Positions 52,230 through 60,612 of a stretch of 64,000 nt of DNA are shown in pieces (positions within the stretch are counted from its first letter, which is position 1; each line of letters begins with the position of its first letter). Both the position numbers and the translations under genes were made by a program. Under the pieces are notes generated by a model. That model was not told where the DNA came from, made no database searches, and saw only the letters and a list, made by a program, of their open reading frames with translations. Source of the stretch: Flavobacteriales bacterium (lineage in GTDB: Bacteria; Bacteroidota; Bacteroidia; Flavobacteriales_F; PHOS-HE28); assembly GCA_016713875.1 (NCBI GenBank), contig JADJOI010000003.1:2108001-2172000 (forward strand), read 5' to 3'.

Positions 52230-53450
52230 ATGGGAAACACCCTGTCCGACCCGCCGCGGACCGCCCGGCCCGGCACCCTGCCCGACCTCACCAACACGCG
52301 CATCGCCTTCCGGCAGTACACGGAACGCGGCCTGTTGCGCGCCTATTGGCTCTTCCGCATCATCGGGGTGCCGTGGATGAACGTCACCGGCCGCGTGCTG
52401 AGCCAACTGGCGATCCAGCTGCATCTGCCGATCAAGGGTCTCATCAAGGCCACCATCTTCAAGCACTTCTGCGGGGGCGAGACCATCGAGGAGAGCCTGG
52501 TGACGGCGCAGAAGCTCGGCGATGCCGGCCTGGGCACCATCCTGGACTACAGCGTGGAGGGCCAGGAGGATGACGCCTCGCTGGACCACAGCACCGACGA
52601 GATCCTGCGCACCATCGCCATGGCCGCCAAGCGCAAGGATATCCCCTTCAGCGTGTTCAAGCCCAGCGGGATCGCGCCGCTGGCCATCTGGGAGGCGGTG
52701 AGCGAAGGGCGCACGCTGAGCGCCGCGGAAGCGCACGAATGGACCCTCGTGCAGGGACGCATGGAGCGCATCTGCGCGGCAGGAGCGCAGGCCGGCGTAC
52801 CCGTTCTGGTGGATGCCGAGGAGAGCTGGCTGCAACCGGCGATCGACGAGCTGGTGGAACGCATGATGGAGCGATTCAACCGCGCGCGGGCCATCGTGTA
52901 CAACACCGTGCAGCTCTACCGGCACGACCGGCTGGCCTTCCTGAAGGCCGCGGAGCAGCGCGCGGCAGCGGGTGGCTACCACCTAGGGATGAAACTGGTG
53001 CGCGGCGCCTACATGGAGAAGGAGCGCGAGCGAGCCGCGTTGAACGGCTACGCCTCCCCCATCCACGCCGACAAGGCGGCGGTGGACCGCGACTACGACG
53101 AGGCCCTGCGCCATTGCGCCGACCGGTTGGACCATGTGGCGGTGATGGTGGGCACGCACAACGAGCGCAGCACCCTGCTGATGGCCGAACTGATGCGGGA
53201 GCGCGGCCTTCCGACCAACGACCCGCGCGTGTGCTTCGCGCAGTTGCTGGGCATGAGCGACAACATCAGCTACAACATGGCCGATGCGGGCTACCGCGTG
53301 GCCAAGTACGTGCCGTACGGACCGGTGCGCGAGGTGCTGCCCTACCTCATCCGCCGGGCCCAGGAGAACACAAGCGCCGCCGGACAGATGGGGCGCGAGC
53401 TGAAGCTCATCGTGGCGGAACGGAAGCGCCGCGCGCGCGGAGGGAGGTGA
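52230..53450 (+). CDS. Proline dehydrogenase (monofunctional)
   Basis: This protein has 406 residues. The barrel contains YSVEGQEDDASLDHSTDEIL, FSVFKPSGIAPLAIWEAVSE, VPVLVDAEESWLQPAIDELV, IVYNTVQLYRHDRLAFLKAA and HLGMKLVRGAYMEKERERAA. It ends with GTHNERSTLLMAELM and a YRVAKYVPYGPVREVLPYLI block, the family's flavin- and substrate-binding region. It oxidises proline to pyrroline-5-carboxylate with FAD at the inner membrane. The ATG at 52230 was chosen because upstream in-frame codons lie antisense in aroB. No P5C dehydrogenase domain is fused. Confidence 0.93.
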   Translation: MGNTLSDPPRTARPGTLPDLTNTRIAFRQYTERGLLRAYWLFRIIGVPWMNVTGRVLSQLAIQLHLPIKGLIKATIFKHFCGGETIEESLVTAQKLGDAGLGTILDYSVEGQEDDASLDHSTDEILRTIAMAAKRKDIPFSVFKPSGIAPLAIWEAVSEGRTLSAAEAHEWTLVQGRMERICAAGAQAGVPVLVDAEESWLQPAIDELVERMMERFNRARAIVYNTVQLYRHDRLAFLKAAEQRAAAGGYHLGMKLVRGAYMEKERERAALNGYASPIHADKAAVDRDYDEALRHCADRLDHVAVMVGTHNERSTLLMAELMRERGLPTNDPRVCFAQLLGMSDNISYNMADAGYRVAKYVPYGPVREVLPYLIRRAQENTSAAGQMGRELKLIVAERKRRARGGR

Positions 53451-53534
53451 GGTGGGAGCATGTGCTCCTTTGCGCATCCCGCTGAGGGGGGACAGGTCGT
53501 GACCATTGGTCCCCATGTGCGTCCAGGCATGAGC

Positions 53535-53695
53535 ACCCCTCCTACGCGTGGAACGCTCCGCGCGTCGAGCAAGGAGGGGCCGGGGAGGTGGCAGATCAGA
53601 ACCGCCGTGACCCCGAAGCAAGCGGAAACCTCCCCGTACCCCTCCATCTGCGGAGCAGCGAGCGATCGCGGCCCAGGAGGGGGGCTTGATCATAT
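53535..53695 (-). repeat. Structured ~150-nt repeat element, copy 3 (inverted)
   Basis: The 253-bp gap between the proline dehydrogenase gene and the next gene holds no CDS but a diverged copy of the element at 12931-13075, on the opposite strand. Kept features are GGGGAGGT and ACCTCCCC as a stem, and the last hairpin (ACGCGCGGAGCGTTCCACGCGT flanked by CCCCTCCT and AGGAGGGG, seen on the minus strand). It lies 40 kb from the tandem cargos, so the element is dispersed. Confidence 0.6.
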
Positions 53696-53703
53696 AAGCT
53701 CCC

Positions 53704-54465
53704 CTACCACCCCGTCGTGAGCAAGCGTCGTGCACCGGCGATCCCGCATTTCTGATAGTTGTGGTAGGCGGCGGCGGCGCGTTCGCGCACGTGTTCCGCG
53801 GTCTCGTGCCGCACCCATCCGTCCAACGCGGCGCGCAGGGTGTAGGCCTCCGGCGCCATCAGGCCGGTGGTCCACAGCAACGGTGTCGCTTTTGTGGCGC
53901 GCAGCGGCTCCTGGAAATACGAGCGGCTCACACAGGCCAGGATGATCACCTCCCGCGTGTTCGAGGGCGGGCCGGAAAAATCGCGGTCCAGGTGGAAGTC
54001 CATGAGCCCATCATGACCGGTATAGGCCACCAGATGCGCGGCACCCCCGGCCCGCACCACTTCACCGTTCACGTTCACGGTGCGCACCCCGGCGCCGCTG
54101 GCGTAGCGCAGCAGGTCCTCGGTGGCCTCGCGGATGTGGCGGCCGTCGTAGGCCTCGGCGATGAGCACCACGGCGCTGTCGCGGTGGCGCCAGGCGACGC
54201 GCTCCAGGATGTGGGCCTCGGGCGCCCGGTCGCAGGGCACGCGCGTCCACTCCGCGGCTTTGTTGAAGTGCGTCCGCACACCGAAGGCCGCGCCCCAGTA
54301 GAGATTGCCGGCAGGGTCCTGGCCGTTGCCCAGGTGCGTCGGCACCTTCACGATGCCCTGGTGCACGTTGTCGCAGAGGGCCACCAGCACATGCACCACC
54401 CGCGGCTCACGGGCCATGACGTGGAACGACAGACCCACGAGCAGGGTGAGGACGGGCAGGCGCAT
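53704..54465 (-). CDS. Secreted hypothetical protein, 253 aa
   Basis: The start at 54465 gives the leader MRLPVLTLLVGLSFHVMA, followed by VVHVLVALCDNVHQGIVKVP and a WGAAFGVRTHFNKAAEWTRV block. Mid-protein is AHLVAYTGHDGLMDFHLD, then VIILACVSRSYFQEPLRATK, a small alpha/beta fold with a Cys near the end of a strand. Proteins with the HVLVALCDNxxQGI opening are conserved in Bacteroidota and Proteobacteria without a known role; a caspase-like alpha/beta fold is conceivable from the H...G and C placement. The last residues (RRLLTTGW) lie close to the repeat element. Confidence 0.75.
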   Translation of the reverse strand: MRLPVLTLLVGLSFHVMAREPRVVHVLVALCDNVHQGIVKVPTHLGNGQDPAGNLYWGAAFGVRTHFNKAAEWTRVPCDRAPEAHILERVAWRHRDSAVVLIAEAYDGRHIREATEDLLRYASGAGVRTVNVNGEVVRAGGAAHLVAYTGHDGLMDFHLDRDFSGPPSNTREVIILACVSRSYFQEPLRATKATPLLWTTGLMAPEAYTLRAALDGWVRHETAEHVRERAAAAYHNYQKCGIAGARRLLTTGW

Positions 54466-54539
54466 GAGGCGGGAACGCACCGGGGCAGTCCCGTGGTATG
54501 CGGTGATGCCGGTCACGCACGTTCCAGGCCGGACGGCCG

Positions 54540-54547
54540 CACCTTTG
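54540..54547 (+). promoter_or_regulatory. -7 box of the DUF6132-like gene
   Basis: CACCTTTG, one mismatch from TAnnTTTG, ends 4 nt before the ATG at 54552. Confidence 0.5.
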
Positions 54548-54551
54548 CGGC

Positions 54552-54749
54552 ATGGGACGGCGAACGCTCTGGACGGTGGTGGCGGTGCTGCTGGGTGCCG
54601 CGGCGGGCTACGCGTGGTGGAACTGGTACGGCTGCACCAACGGCTGCCTGATCACCAGCGTGTGGTGGCGCAGCAGCCTCTACGGGGCGGTGATGGGCTA
54701 CCTGACCCTGGGCCTCGTATGGCCCGATCGCCCCACGACCGATCAGTGA
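54552..54749 (+). CDS. Small membrane protein, DUF6132-like
   Basis: This 65-residue protein has two membrane segments. Between them is the conserved cysteine loop YGCTNGCLITSVWW; the G-C-x-x-G-C-x-I-T-S pattern is characteristic of DUF6132 proteins in Bacteroidota. The second helix is LYGAVMGYLTLGLVW. Many relatives sit beside rhodanese or thioredoxin-like genes; here it faces an unrelated gene tail to tail, 1 bp apart. Function unknown. Confidence 0.8.
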   Translation: MGRRTLWTVVAVLLGAAAGYAWWNWYGCTNGCLITSVWWRSSLYGAVMGYLTLGLVWPDRPTTDQ

Positions 54750-54750
54750 C

Positions 54751-55128
54751 TCACTGCACCCGCACGAGGGTGGCGGTGCTGTCGCGGCGGTGATCCTCGA
54801 ACACCTGCACCTCCAGGGTGACCGTGTCGGGGTCCATCGGGGTGCGCAGGGTGTAGAAGAGGCTGTCGCCGCTGCGGCGTGTGCGGGGCAGCAGCACCTC
54901 GCTGCGGGGGATGGCGCGCCGCACAACGTCCAGGTCCATACCACGCGCCTGCAGGCCGGCAAGGGCCTCCGGGGTGCTGCGCACCAGGGTGGCGGCCACG
55001 CGCAGCTTGATGCGCTCCCTGGGCGTCCACGCAGCGTTGGTGAGGCGCTCGCCGAAGGACCACCACGCGAACACGCCGCCGATGAGCAGCCCGACCGCGT
55101 AAAGCAGGAGTCGGCGAGGGAGGGTCAT
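54751..55128 (-). CDS. Membrane-anchored hypothetical protein at the end of the porX-tsaE-ald operon
   Basis: This 125-residue protein has one N-terminal membrane segment (LLLYAVGLLIGGVFAWWSFG) followed by a soluble domain with LKVAATL-like strands (RIKLRVAATLVRSTPEALAG) and VLLPRTRRSGDSLFYTLRTP. Its ATG shares one base with the alanine dehydrogenase stop (TGATG), so it is coupled. No family was recognised beyond its occurrence next to ald in related genomes, which is from memory and not certain. Confidence 0.65.
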   Translation of the reverse strand: MTLPRRLLLYAVGLLIGGVFAWWSFGERLTNAAWTPRERIKLRVAATLVRSTPEALAGLQARGMDLDVVRRAIPRSEVLLPRTRRSGDSLFYTLRTPMDPDTVTLEVQVFEDHRRDSTATLVRVQ

Positions 55129-56348
55129 CAGAAGGCCGCCAACAGGATGTCGAGGTCCTTGTACGGAAGCTTGAAGGCTTCGCCGAGGATGGGGCTCGTG
55201 AGCGAGCCGTTGTAGAGGTACACGCCGTGGCGTAGGCCGAGGTTGGTCTTGATGAGCTCCTCGAAGCCGCCCTTGTCGCCCATGCTGAGCAGCAGCGGGC
55301 CGAAGATGTTGCTGAGGGCGTAGCTGGCGGTGCGGGGCACGCGGCTGGCGATGTTGGGCACGCAGTAGTGGATCACGCCGTAGCGCTTGTACACCGGATC
55401 CGTGTGGGTGGTCACTTCGCTCGTCTCGAAGGTGCCGCCGCGGTCGATGCTGATGTCCACGATCACCGAGCCCGCTTTCATGTCGCGCACCATCTCCTCG
55501 GTGACCACCATGGGTGTACGGCCTTGCTCGGGGCGAAGGGCACCAATGGCCACATCGGCCTGCTTGAGGGCCTTCTGCAGCTCCTCGGGCTGGATGACGC
55601 TGGTCCAGAGGCGGTGGCCCAGGTCGTTCTGCAGGCGGCGCAGGCGGTAGATGCTCTTATCGAAGAGCTTGACGCTGGCACCGGTGCCCAAGGCGGCGCG
55701 GCAGGCGAACTCGCCCACGGTGCCTGCGCCGATGATGACGACCTCGGCGGGGGCCACACCGCTGATGCCGCCGAGCATGAGGCCGGGGCCGCCCTTGTCG
55801 GCGCTCAGGTACTCGCCCGCGATCTGGATGCTGGTGGTGCCGGCGATCTCGCCCATGGCGCGCACGATGGGGTAGATGCCTTCGCGGTCCTTGATGAAGT
55901 CCCACGCCACGGCGGTCATGCGCTTCTCCATCATGCGGCGCAGGGTGTCCTTGGGCTGCACGGTGAGCTGCAGGGCGCTGATGAGGATCTGTCGGTGGCG
56001 CAGCATCTCGATCTCGCGATGGCTGGGGGGTGCCACCTTCAGGATGAGGTCGGCCTTGAAGACCTCCTCGGCGCTCTCCACCACCTGGGCGCCGGCCTCG
56101 CTGTAGTCGCTGTCCTGGAACTGCACGGCGCGGCCGGTGTCGCGCTCGATCACCACTTGGTGGCCGCGGCCGGTGAGCACCGCCACGCTCTGCGGGGTGA
56201 GGGGCACGCGGTGCTCCTGGAAACTGGTCTCCTTGGGGATGCCGATGAAGAGGCTCTTGCGGCGGCGGCCCACGTCCAGCACCTCCTCCTGGGGCAGGAG
56301 GGTGACCTCGCGCGCCAGCTGCTTGAGGAGTTCGCTGCTGCTGCTCAT
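55128..56348 (-). CDS. ald: Alanine dehydrogenase
   Basis: This 406-residue protein starts MSSSSELLKQLAREVTLLPQ, a Bacteroidota-type extension, before the AlaDH/PNT N-terminal domain (SLFIGIPKETSFQEHRVPLT). The NAD-binding fold has VVIIGAGTVGEFACRAALGT, and the late block IVDISIDRGGTFETSEVTTH, then VIHYCVPNIASRVPRTASYA, is diagnostic. It interconverts alanine and pyruvate plus ammonia. The ATG lies in the last codons of tsaE (4-bp overlap), which fixes the start. Confidence 0.93.
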   Translation of the reverse strand: MSSSSELLKQLAREVTLLPQEEVLDVGRRRKSLFIGIPKETSFQEHRVPLTPQSVAVLTGRGHQVVIERDTGRAVQFQDSDYSEAGAQVVESAEEVFKADLILKVAPPSHREIEMLRHRQILISALQLTVQPKDTLRRMMEKRMTAVAWDFIKDREGIYPIVRAMGEIAGTTSIQIAGEYLSADKGGPGLMLGGISGVAPAEVVIIGAGTVGEFACRAALGTGASVKLFDKSIYRLRRLQNDLGHRLWTSVIQPEELQKALKQADVAIGALRPEQGRTPMVVTEEMVRDMKAGSVIVDISIDRGGTFETSEVTTHTDPVYKRYGVIHYCVPNIASRVPRTASYALSNIFGPLLLSMGDKGGFEELIKTNLGLRHGVYLYNGSLTSPILGEAFKLPYKDLDILLAAF

Positions 56349-56767
56349 GGCTCCAGGTGGATGGCGCGGGTGCCGTCGGGGATCACCTCGAAGCGCACCT
56401 GCACGGTGTCCGGCGGCAGCTGCCCCTTGGCCAGCTCGGGCCATTCCACGAAGCAGTAGCTGCCGCTGTCGATGTACTCGCCGAAGCCGATGCCTTCGAG
56501 CTCTTGGGCGTCGGTGAGGCGGAAGAGGTCGAAATGGTAGACCGGCCCGCGGCGCTCACTGCGGTACTCGTTCACCAGGGCGAAGCTGGGGCTGGTGGCT
56601 TCGTCCTCCACGCCCAGCTCGGCGCAGAGGGCCTTGATGAGGGTGGTCTTGCCGGCGCCGAGCTCGCCCCGGAAGGCGAAGACGCGGCGCTGCGGACAGG
56701 CGTGCAGCATGGCGGCGGCCAGGTCGGCGGCCTCCTCGGGGCGCTGCATCACGAGGATCGTGCTCAT
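56345..56767 (-). CDS. tsaE: tRNA threonylcarbamoyladenosine biosynthesis ATPase TsaE
   Basis: This 140-residue protein has the usual family length. Its Walker A motif is FRGELGAGKTTLIKALCAEL, with SPSFALVNEY and GPVYHFDLFRLTDAQELEGI downstream, then YCFVEWPELAKGQLP. TsaE is the ATPase of the complex that makes t6A37 in tRNAs reading ANN codons. It begins 3 bp after the porX stop and overlaps ald. The gene order porX-tsaE-ald is conserved in many Bacteroidota. Confidence 0.95.
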   Translation of the reverse strand: MSTILVMQRPEEAADLAAAMLHACPQRRVFAFRGELGAGKTTLIKALCAELGVEDEATSPSFALVNEYRSERRGPVYHFDLFRLTDAQELEGIGFGEYIDSGSYCFVEWPELAKGQLPPDTVQVRFEVIPDGTRAIHLEP

Positions 56768-56770
56768 CGC

Positions 56771-58325
56771 TCAGCGGGGGTTCAGCACCACCACCGGCAC
56801 CATCATCTCCTCCATCGAGATGCCTCCGTGCTGGAAGGTGTGGCGGTAGTAGTTGACGAAGTGGTTGTAGTTGTTCGGATACACGAAGAAGGCGTCCTGC
56901 TTGGCGAAGATGAAGGTGGTGCTCACGTTCGCCTTGGGCAGGAAGGCCTTCGCCGGGTCCTTCACCACCAGCACGTCGCGCTCCTCGAAGGTGAGGTTGC
57001 GGCCGTGCTTGTAGCGCAGGTTGGTGTTGGTGTTGCGGTCGCCCACCACCTTGCTGGGGCTCTCCACACGGATGGTGCCGTGGTCGGTGGTGATCACCAG
57101 GCGGCCCTTGCGGGCGGCGATGCCCAGCAGCACGTCGCGCAGCGGGCTGTGCTCGAACCAGCTCTTGGTGAGGCTGCGGTACGCCGCGTCGTCCTCGGCC
57201 AGCTCGCGGATCACCTCCATCTCCGTGCGGGCATGGCTCAGCATGTCCACGAAGTTGTAGACGATGACGTTGAAGGCGTTGCCCATCAGGTTGTCGATGC
57301 TCTCGGCCAGCTTGCGGCCCTGCGCCAGGGAGGTGATCTTGTGGTAGCTGTGCTTCACGCCCTTGCCCAGGCGCTGCAGCTGGGCGGCCAGGAACTCCTC
57401 CTCGTGCGCGTTCTTGCTGCCCTCGGCGTCCTCGGTGAGCCACTTGCCGGGGAACCGCTTCTCGATCTCGCTGGGCATCATGCCGGCGAAGAGGGCGTTG
57501 CGGGCGTACTGCGTGGCGGTGGGCAGGATGCTGAAGAAGAGGTCCTGCTCCTCCACGCGGAAGTGCTCGTTGAGGATGGGCTCCAGCACGCGCCACTGGT
57601 CCAGCCGCAGGTTGTCGATCAGCACCATGAACAGCGGGGCCCGCTTCTCATCGATCAGCGGTGCCACCTTGGCCTTGATGAGCTGGTGGCTCTGCAGGGG
57701 CACATCGTCGCCCTTGCCGTTCACCCAGTCCACGTAGTTGCGCTCCACGAAGCGGCAGAACTGGTCGTTGGCCTCGCGCCACTGGCTGCGCAGGATCTCG
57801 GCCATGCCTGGGTCGGCGTTGCGGTTCAGCTCCAGCTCCCAGCGCACCAGTTCCTGGTACAGGGCCTTCCAGTCGCTCGTGCTCAGGCGGTCGCCCAGGC
57901 GCATGCCCAGCTGGCGGAACTGCTGCTGGTAGTCGCTGGTCACCTTCTCGCTCACCAGGCGGCGGCCGTCGAGGTGTTTCTTCAGCGCCAGCAGGATCTG
58001 GTTGGGGTTCACCGGCTTGATCAGGTAGTCGCTGATCTTTGCTGCCGATGGCCTCCTCCATGATGTGCTCCTCCTCGCTCTTGGTGATCATCACCACGGG
58101 CGTCTGGGGGCGCAGGCCCTTCACGCGGGAGAGCGTCTCCAGCCCGCTGAGGCCGGGCATGTTCTCGTCCAGGAACACGATGTCGTACTCCTTGGCGCCC
58201 ACCTTCTCCACGGCGTCGAGGCCGTTGTTCACGGTGTCCACCGTGTAGCCCTTCTCCTGCAGGAACATCACATGGGGACGAAGGAGGTCGATCTCGTCGT
58301 CGGCCCAAAGGATGTTCACCTGCAT
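56771..58325 (-). CDS. porX: T9SS response regulator PorX (REC plus PglZ-like domain), with a one-base frameshift near 58039
   Basis: Residues 1-105 are a receiver domain: MQVNILWADDEIDLLRPHVM, then YDIVFLDENMPGLSGLETLS with the phospho-acceptor Asp, then VVMITKSEEEHIMEEAIGS. The frame then breaks in an AAAG run (minus strand, about 58037-58040). Removing one A gives KISDYLIKPVNPNQILLALK and continues to VVVLNPR. The repaired protein has 517 residues, the usual PorX length. The C-terminal part is an alkaline-phosphatase-fold PglZ-like domain with the metal-binding stretches FMVLIDNLRLDQWRVLEPIL and RLVITTDHGTIRVESP. PorX works with PorY and SigP in controlling T9SS genes, which fits the many cargos in this window. 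An intact gene with an assembly error is the likeliest reading. Confidence 0.9.
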
Positions 58326-58352
58326 GATCGGGGGGTTGCGCCGCCGGGCGGC

Positions 58353-58360
58353 TATTTTCG
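58353..58360 (+). promoter_or_regulatory. -7-like box for the HD hydrolase gene
   Basis: TATTTTCG lies 44 nt before the GTG start, in the 79-bp divergent gap shared with porX. A minus-strand TACCTTCA at 58366-58373 is a matching candidate for porX. Confidence 0.35.
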
Positions 58361-58404
58361 GCCCGTGAAGGTACGGCGGTGGCGCCGACCCTCCGCCTCC
58401 CCGC

Positions 58405-59625
58405 GTGGCCCGCAAGATCCTCAACGACCCCATCTACGGGTTCATCACCGTGCCGGACGCGCTGGTGCTGCGGCTCATCGACCATTCGTGGTTCCAGCGA
58501 CTGCGCTACATCAAGCAGCTGGGGCTGTCGCACCTGGTGTACCCCGGGGCGCTGCACACCCGCTTCCACCACGCGCTGGGGGCCATGCACCTCATGGGCC
58601 AGGCCATCGAGGTGCTGCGCGGCAAGGGCCACGCCATCAGCGAGGCCGAGGCCCAGGGCGCCGCCATCGCCATCCTGCTGCACGACGTGGGGCACGGCCC
58701 CTTCAGCCACGCGCTGGAGACCAGCATCGTGCAGGACGTGGGCCACGAGGCGGTGAGCGCCCGTGTGATGGACGCGCTGGACGCGGAGTTCGGCGGCGCG
58801 CTGCGGCTGGGCCTGGCCATCTTCCGCGACGAGCACCCCCGCCACTTCCTGCACCAGCTGGTGAGCAGCCAGCTCGACGTGGACCGGATGGACTACCTGA
58901 ACCGCGATAGCTTCTACACGGGCGTGAGCGAAGGGGTGATCGGCGGCGACCGCATCATCAAGATGCTGGAGGTGGTGGACGACCGCCTGGTGGTGGAGGA
59001 GAAGGCGATCTACAGCATCGAGAAGTTCATCGTGGCGCGGCGCCTCATGTACTGGCAGGTGTACCTGCACAAGACGGTGGTGAGCGCCGAGGTGATGCTG
59101 GTGGAGGCCCTGCGTCGGGCGCGCGACCTGGCCGAGGGCGGCGCCGACCTCTTCGCCAGCCCGGCCCTGCTGCGGTTCCTGCGGGGGCGGCACCAGCTGG
59201 GCAGCTTCGACGACCCGGCGGTGCTGGCCGACTTCCTGCGGCTGGACGACCACGACATCATGGGCGCGGTGAAGGTGTGGGCCCAGCACCGCGACCCCGC
59301 CCTGGCGCGCCTCTGCGCCGACATCGTGGAGCGGCGCACCTTCCGCATCCGCCTGCAGGACCGGCCGTGGGACGAGGAGCGGCAGCAGGAGCTCAAGGCC
59401 ACCGTGGCGCGCACCCTGGGCATCCCCCTGGCCCAGGCGGACCACTTCGTGCTGCACGGCCGCATCGTCAACAACGCCTACGACGACACGCGGCAGCGCA
59501 TCGAGCTGCTGTACAAGGACGGCGGCCTGCGCGACATCGCGGCGGCCAGCGACAACTTCGGCATCCAGGCCATGGCGCGGCCGGTGGAGAAGTGGTATTT
59601 GGCGTGGCCCAGGTGGGTGGGGTGA
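58405..59625 (+). CDS. HD-domain phosphohydrolase, dNTPase/SAMHD1-like
   Basis: This 406-residue protein starts with GTG. The HD-motif residues are H in LHTRFHHALGAMHLMGQA, HD in ILLHDVGHGPFSHALETS and the distal D in VSSQLDVDRMDYLNRDSFYT. This matches the YdhJ/SAMHD1-type family of deoxynucleotide triphosphohydrolases. It is divergent from porX, an arrangement common in Bacteroidota. The last 25 bp of the gene (AWPRWVG plus stop) are part of a 33-bp direct repeat whose second copy lies at 62128-62160. Confidence 0.9.
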   Translation: MARKILNDPIYGFITVPDALVLRLIDHSWFQRLRYIKQLGLSHLVYPGALHTRFHHALGAMHLMGQAIEVLRGKGHAISEAEAQGAAIAILLHDVGHGPFSHALETSIVQDVGHEAVSARVMDALDAEFGGALRLGLAIFRDEHPRHFLHQLVSSQLDVDRMDYLNRDSFYTGVSEGVIGGDRIIKMLEVVDDRLVVEEKAIYSIEKFIVARRLMYWQVYLHKTVVSAEVMLVEALRRARDLAEGGADLFASPALLRFLRGRHQLGSFDDPAVLADFLRLDDHDIMGAVKVWAQHRDPALARLCADIVERRTFRIRLQDRPWDEERQQELKATVARTLGIPLAQADHFVLHGRIVNNAYDDTRQRIELLYKDGGLRDIAAASDNFGIQAMARPVEKWYLAWPRWVG

Positions 59626-59633
59626 AGGTGAGC
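59601..59633 (+). repeat. 33-bp direct repeat, left copy (end of HD gene)
   Basis: This copy spans the last codons and stop of the HD gene and begins GGCGTGGCCCAGGTGGGTGG. An exact copy lies at 62128-62160. The two enclose the toxin-antitoxin locus and its IS. Confidence 0.85.
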
Positions 59634-59642
59634 AGTGACTCT

Positions 59643-60280
59643 TCAGGAACCCCGCCGCGCCAAAGCCTGTCTGGCGATATCAAGGTATTGGGGTGATCGG
59701 CTGGCGATCAGGTAATCGCGGATGAACCAATCGGGCATACGACGAAGATCCCAAGCCCAACTCCGTCCCGTCCCGACCTGTTTCATTTCCGCGAACAACA
59801 GCGGTTCAGGGGATGCACCGTCGAAGGATGTGGAATTGTCGAACACGAACGCATGGTAGCAAAGGTCGATCGCGGGCAGTAATTGCTTCAGTGATCTCCC
59901 GAAGCGCTCCACGATCTTCTCCCGAGGCACGTGGTGCCCACCACCGTCAACCCGGATCCGCACCCGGTCCACGTTGATCTCCGCCGAATTCGTAGCGATG
60001 AAGTACAGATACACCTTGAAGCCGGCCTCCTTCGCCCGTCTCATCAGCGCCAACTTGCTCGAGTGGCTGAACACGGTCTCGAAGGAGAACTGGATACCCT
60101 GCTTCACCAAGCGATCACAGAGGTATGCAGCGATCAACTGGGCAAAATGGTCCAAATGCCTGGTCCTCAGGAGTTGAAATTCCGAACCCGCGAACCGGTG
60201 TTCGCTGACCAACCGGGGCCGGGTAAAGTGCCTGTTCAACAGTCCCGACCTCGACGCGAACGATAGGAAGGAACTGAGGT
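59643..60280 (-). pseudogene. Zeta-like toxin, C-terminal part, separated by an IS
   Basis: The frame contains IQFSFETVFSHSSKLALMRR, then AGFKVYLYFIATNSAEINVD, then RIRVDGGGHHVPREKIVERF, the second half of zeta-toxin-like P-loop kinases (COG4185 group), including the conserved E-T-x-x-S stretch and the G-G-H-x-V-P loop. It lacks a P-loop of its own; that lies at 61577-61796, beyond the insertion. Joining the two parts at the GGTAG target repeat gives a single 285-residue frame with VVYHLSSFLSFASR at the junction. As it stands the toxin is inactivated, unless the IS is lost. Confidence 0.85.
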
Positions 60281-60330
60281 GGTAGGGTGAATCAGGACAG
60301 GTTGCGGTCAGTACATTTCTGAACGGCACC

Positions 60331-60612
60331 ATGAAGAAGACCTACCGCAAGCATAGCCCCGCCTTCAAGACGAAGGTGGTGCTGGAAGCGCTCAAAGAGC
60401 GCGAGACATTGAGCGAACTGGCCCAGCGCCATGGGTTGCATCCCACGCAGATAGCCGCTTGGAAGAAGGAGTTCCTGGAGGGCGCCGAGCAGGTGTTCGG
60501 TGATGGCCCAGTGGTGGACGCCAAGGCCTATGAGCAGGAGAAGGCGCAGCTGCACCAGCAGATCGGTGAGTTGACCGTGACGGTGAACTGGCTCAAAAAA
60601 AAACTGCTGTGA
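60331..60612 (+). CDS. IS3-family transposase OrfA
   Basis: This 93-residue protein has an HTH of the IS3 orfA type (SPAFKTKVVLEALKERETLS, ELAQRHGLHPTQIAAWKKEF) and then a leucine-zipper-like tail (EQEKAQLHQQIGELTVTVNW). It ends in KKKLL at a run of nine A (60595-60603). A -1 shift on A-AAA-AAA would continue into orfB, making the OrfAB fusion transposase; OrfA alone normally acts as a regulator. Confidence 0.93.
   Translation: MKKTYRKHSPAFKTKVVLEALKERETLSELAQRHGLHPTQIAAWKKEFLEGAEQVFGDGPVVDAKAYEQEKAQLHQQIGELTVTVNWLKKKLL
60595..60603 (+). promoter_or_regulatory. Programmed -1 frameshift site between orfA and orfB
   Basis: Nine consecutive A in the last orfA codons. The -1 frame is open across the site into orfB (KTAVMPLDVRR), so slippage would make the fused transposase, as in most IS3 elements. 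Confidence 0.75.
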
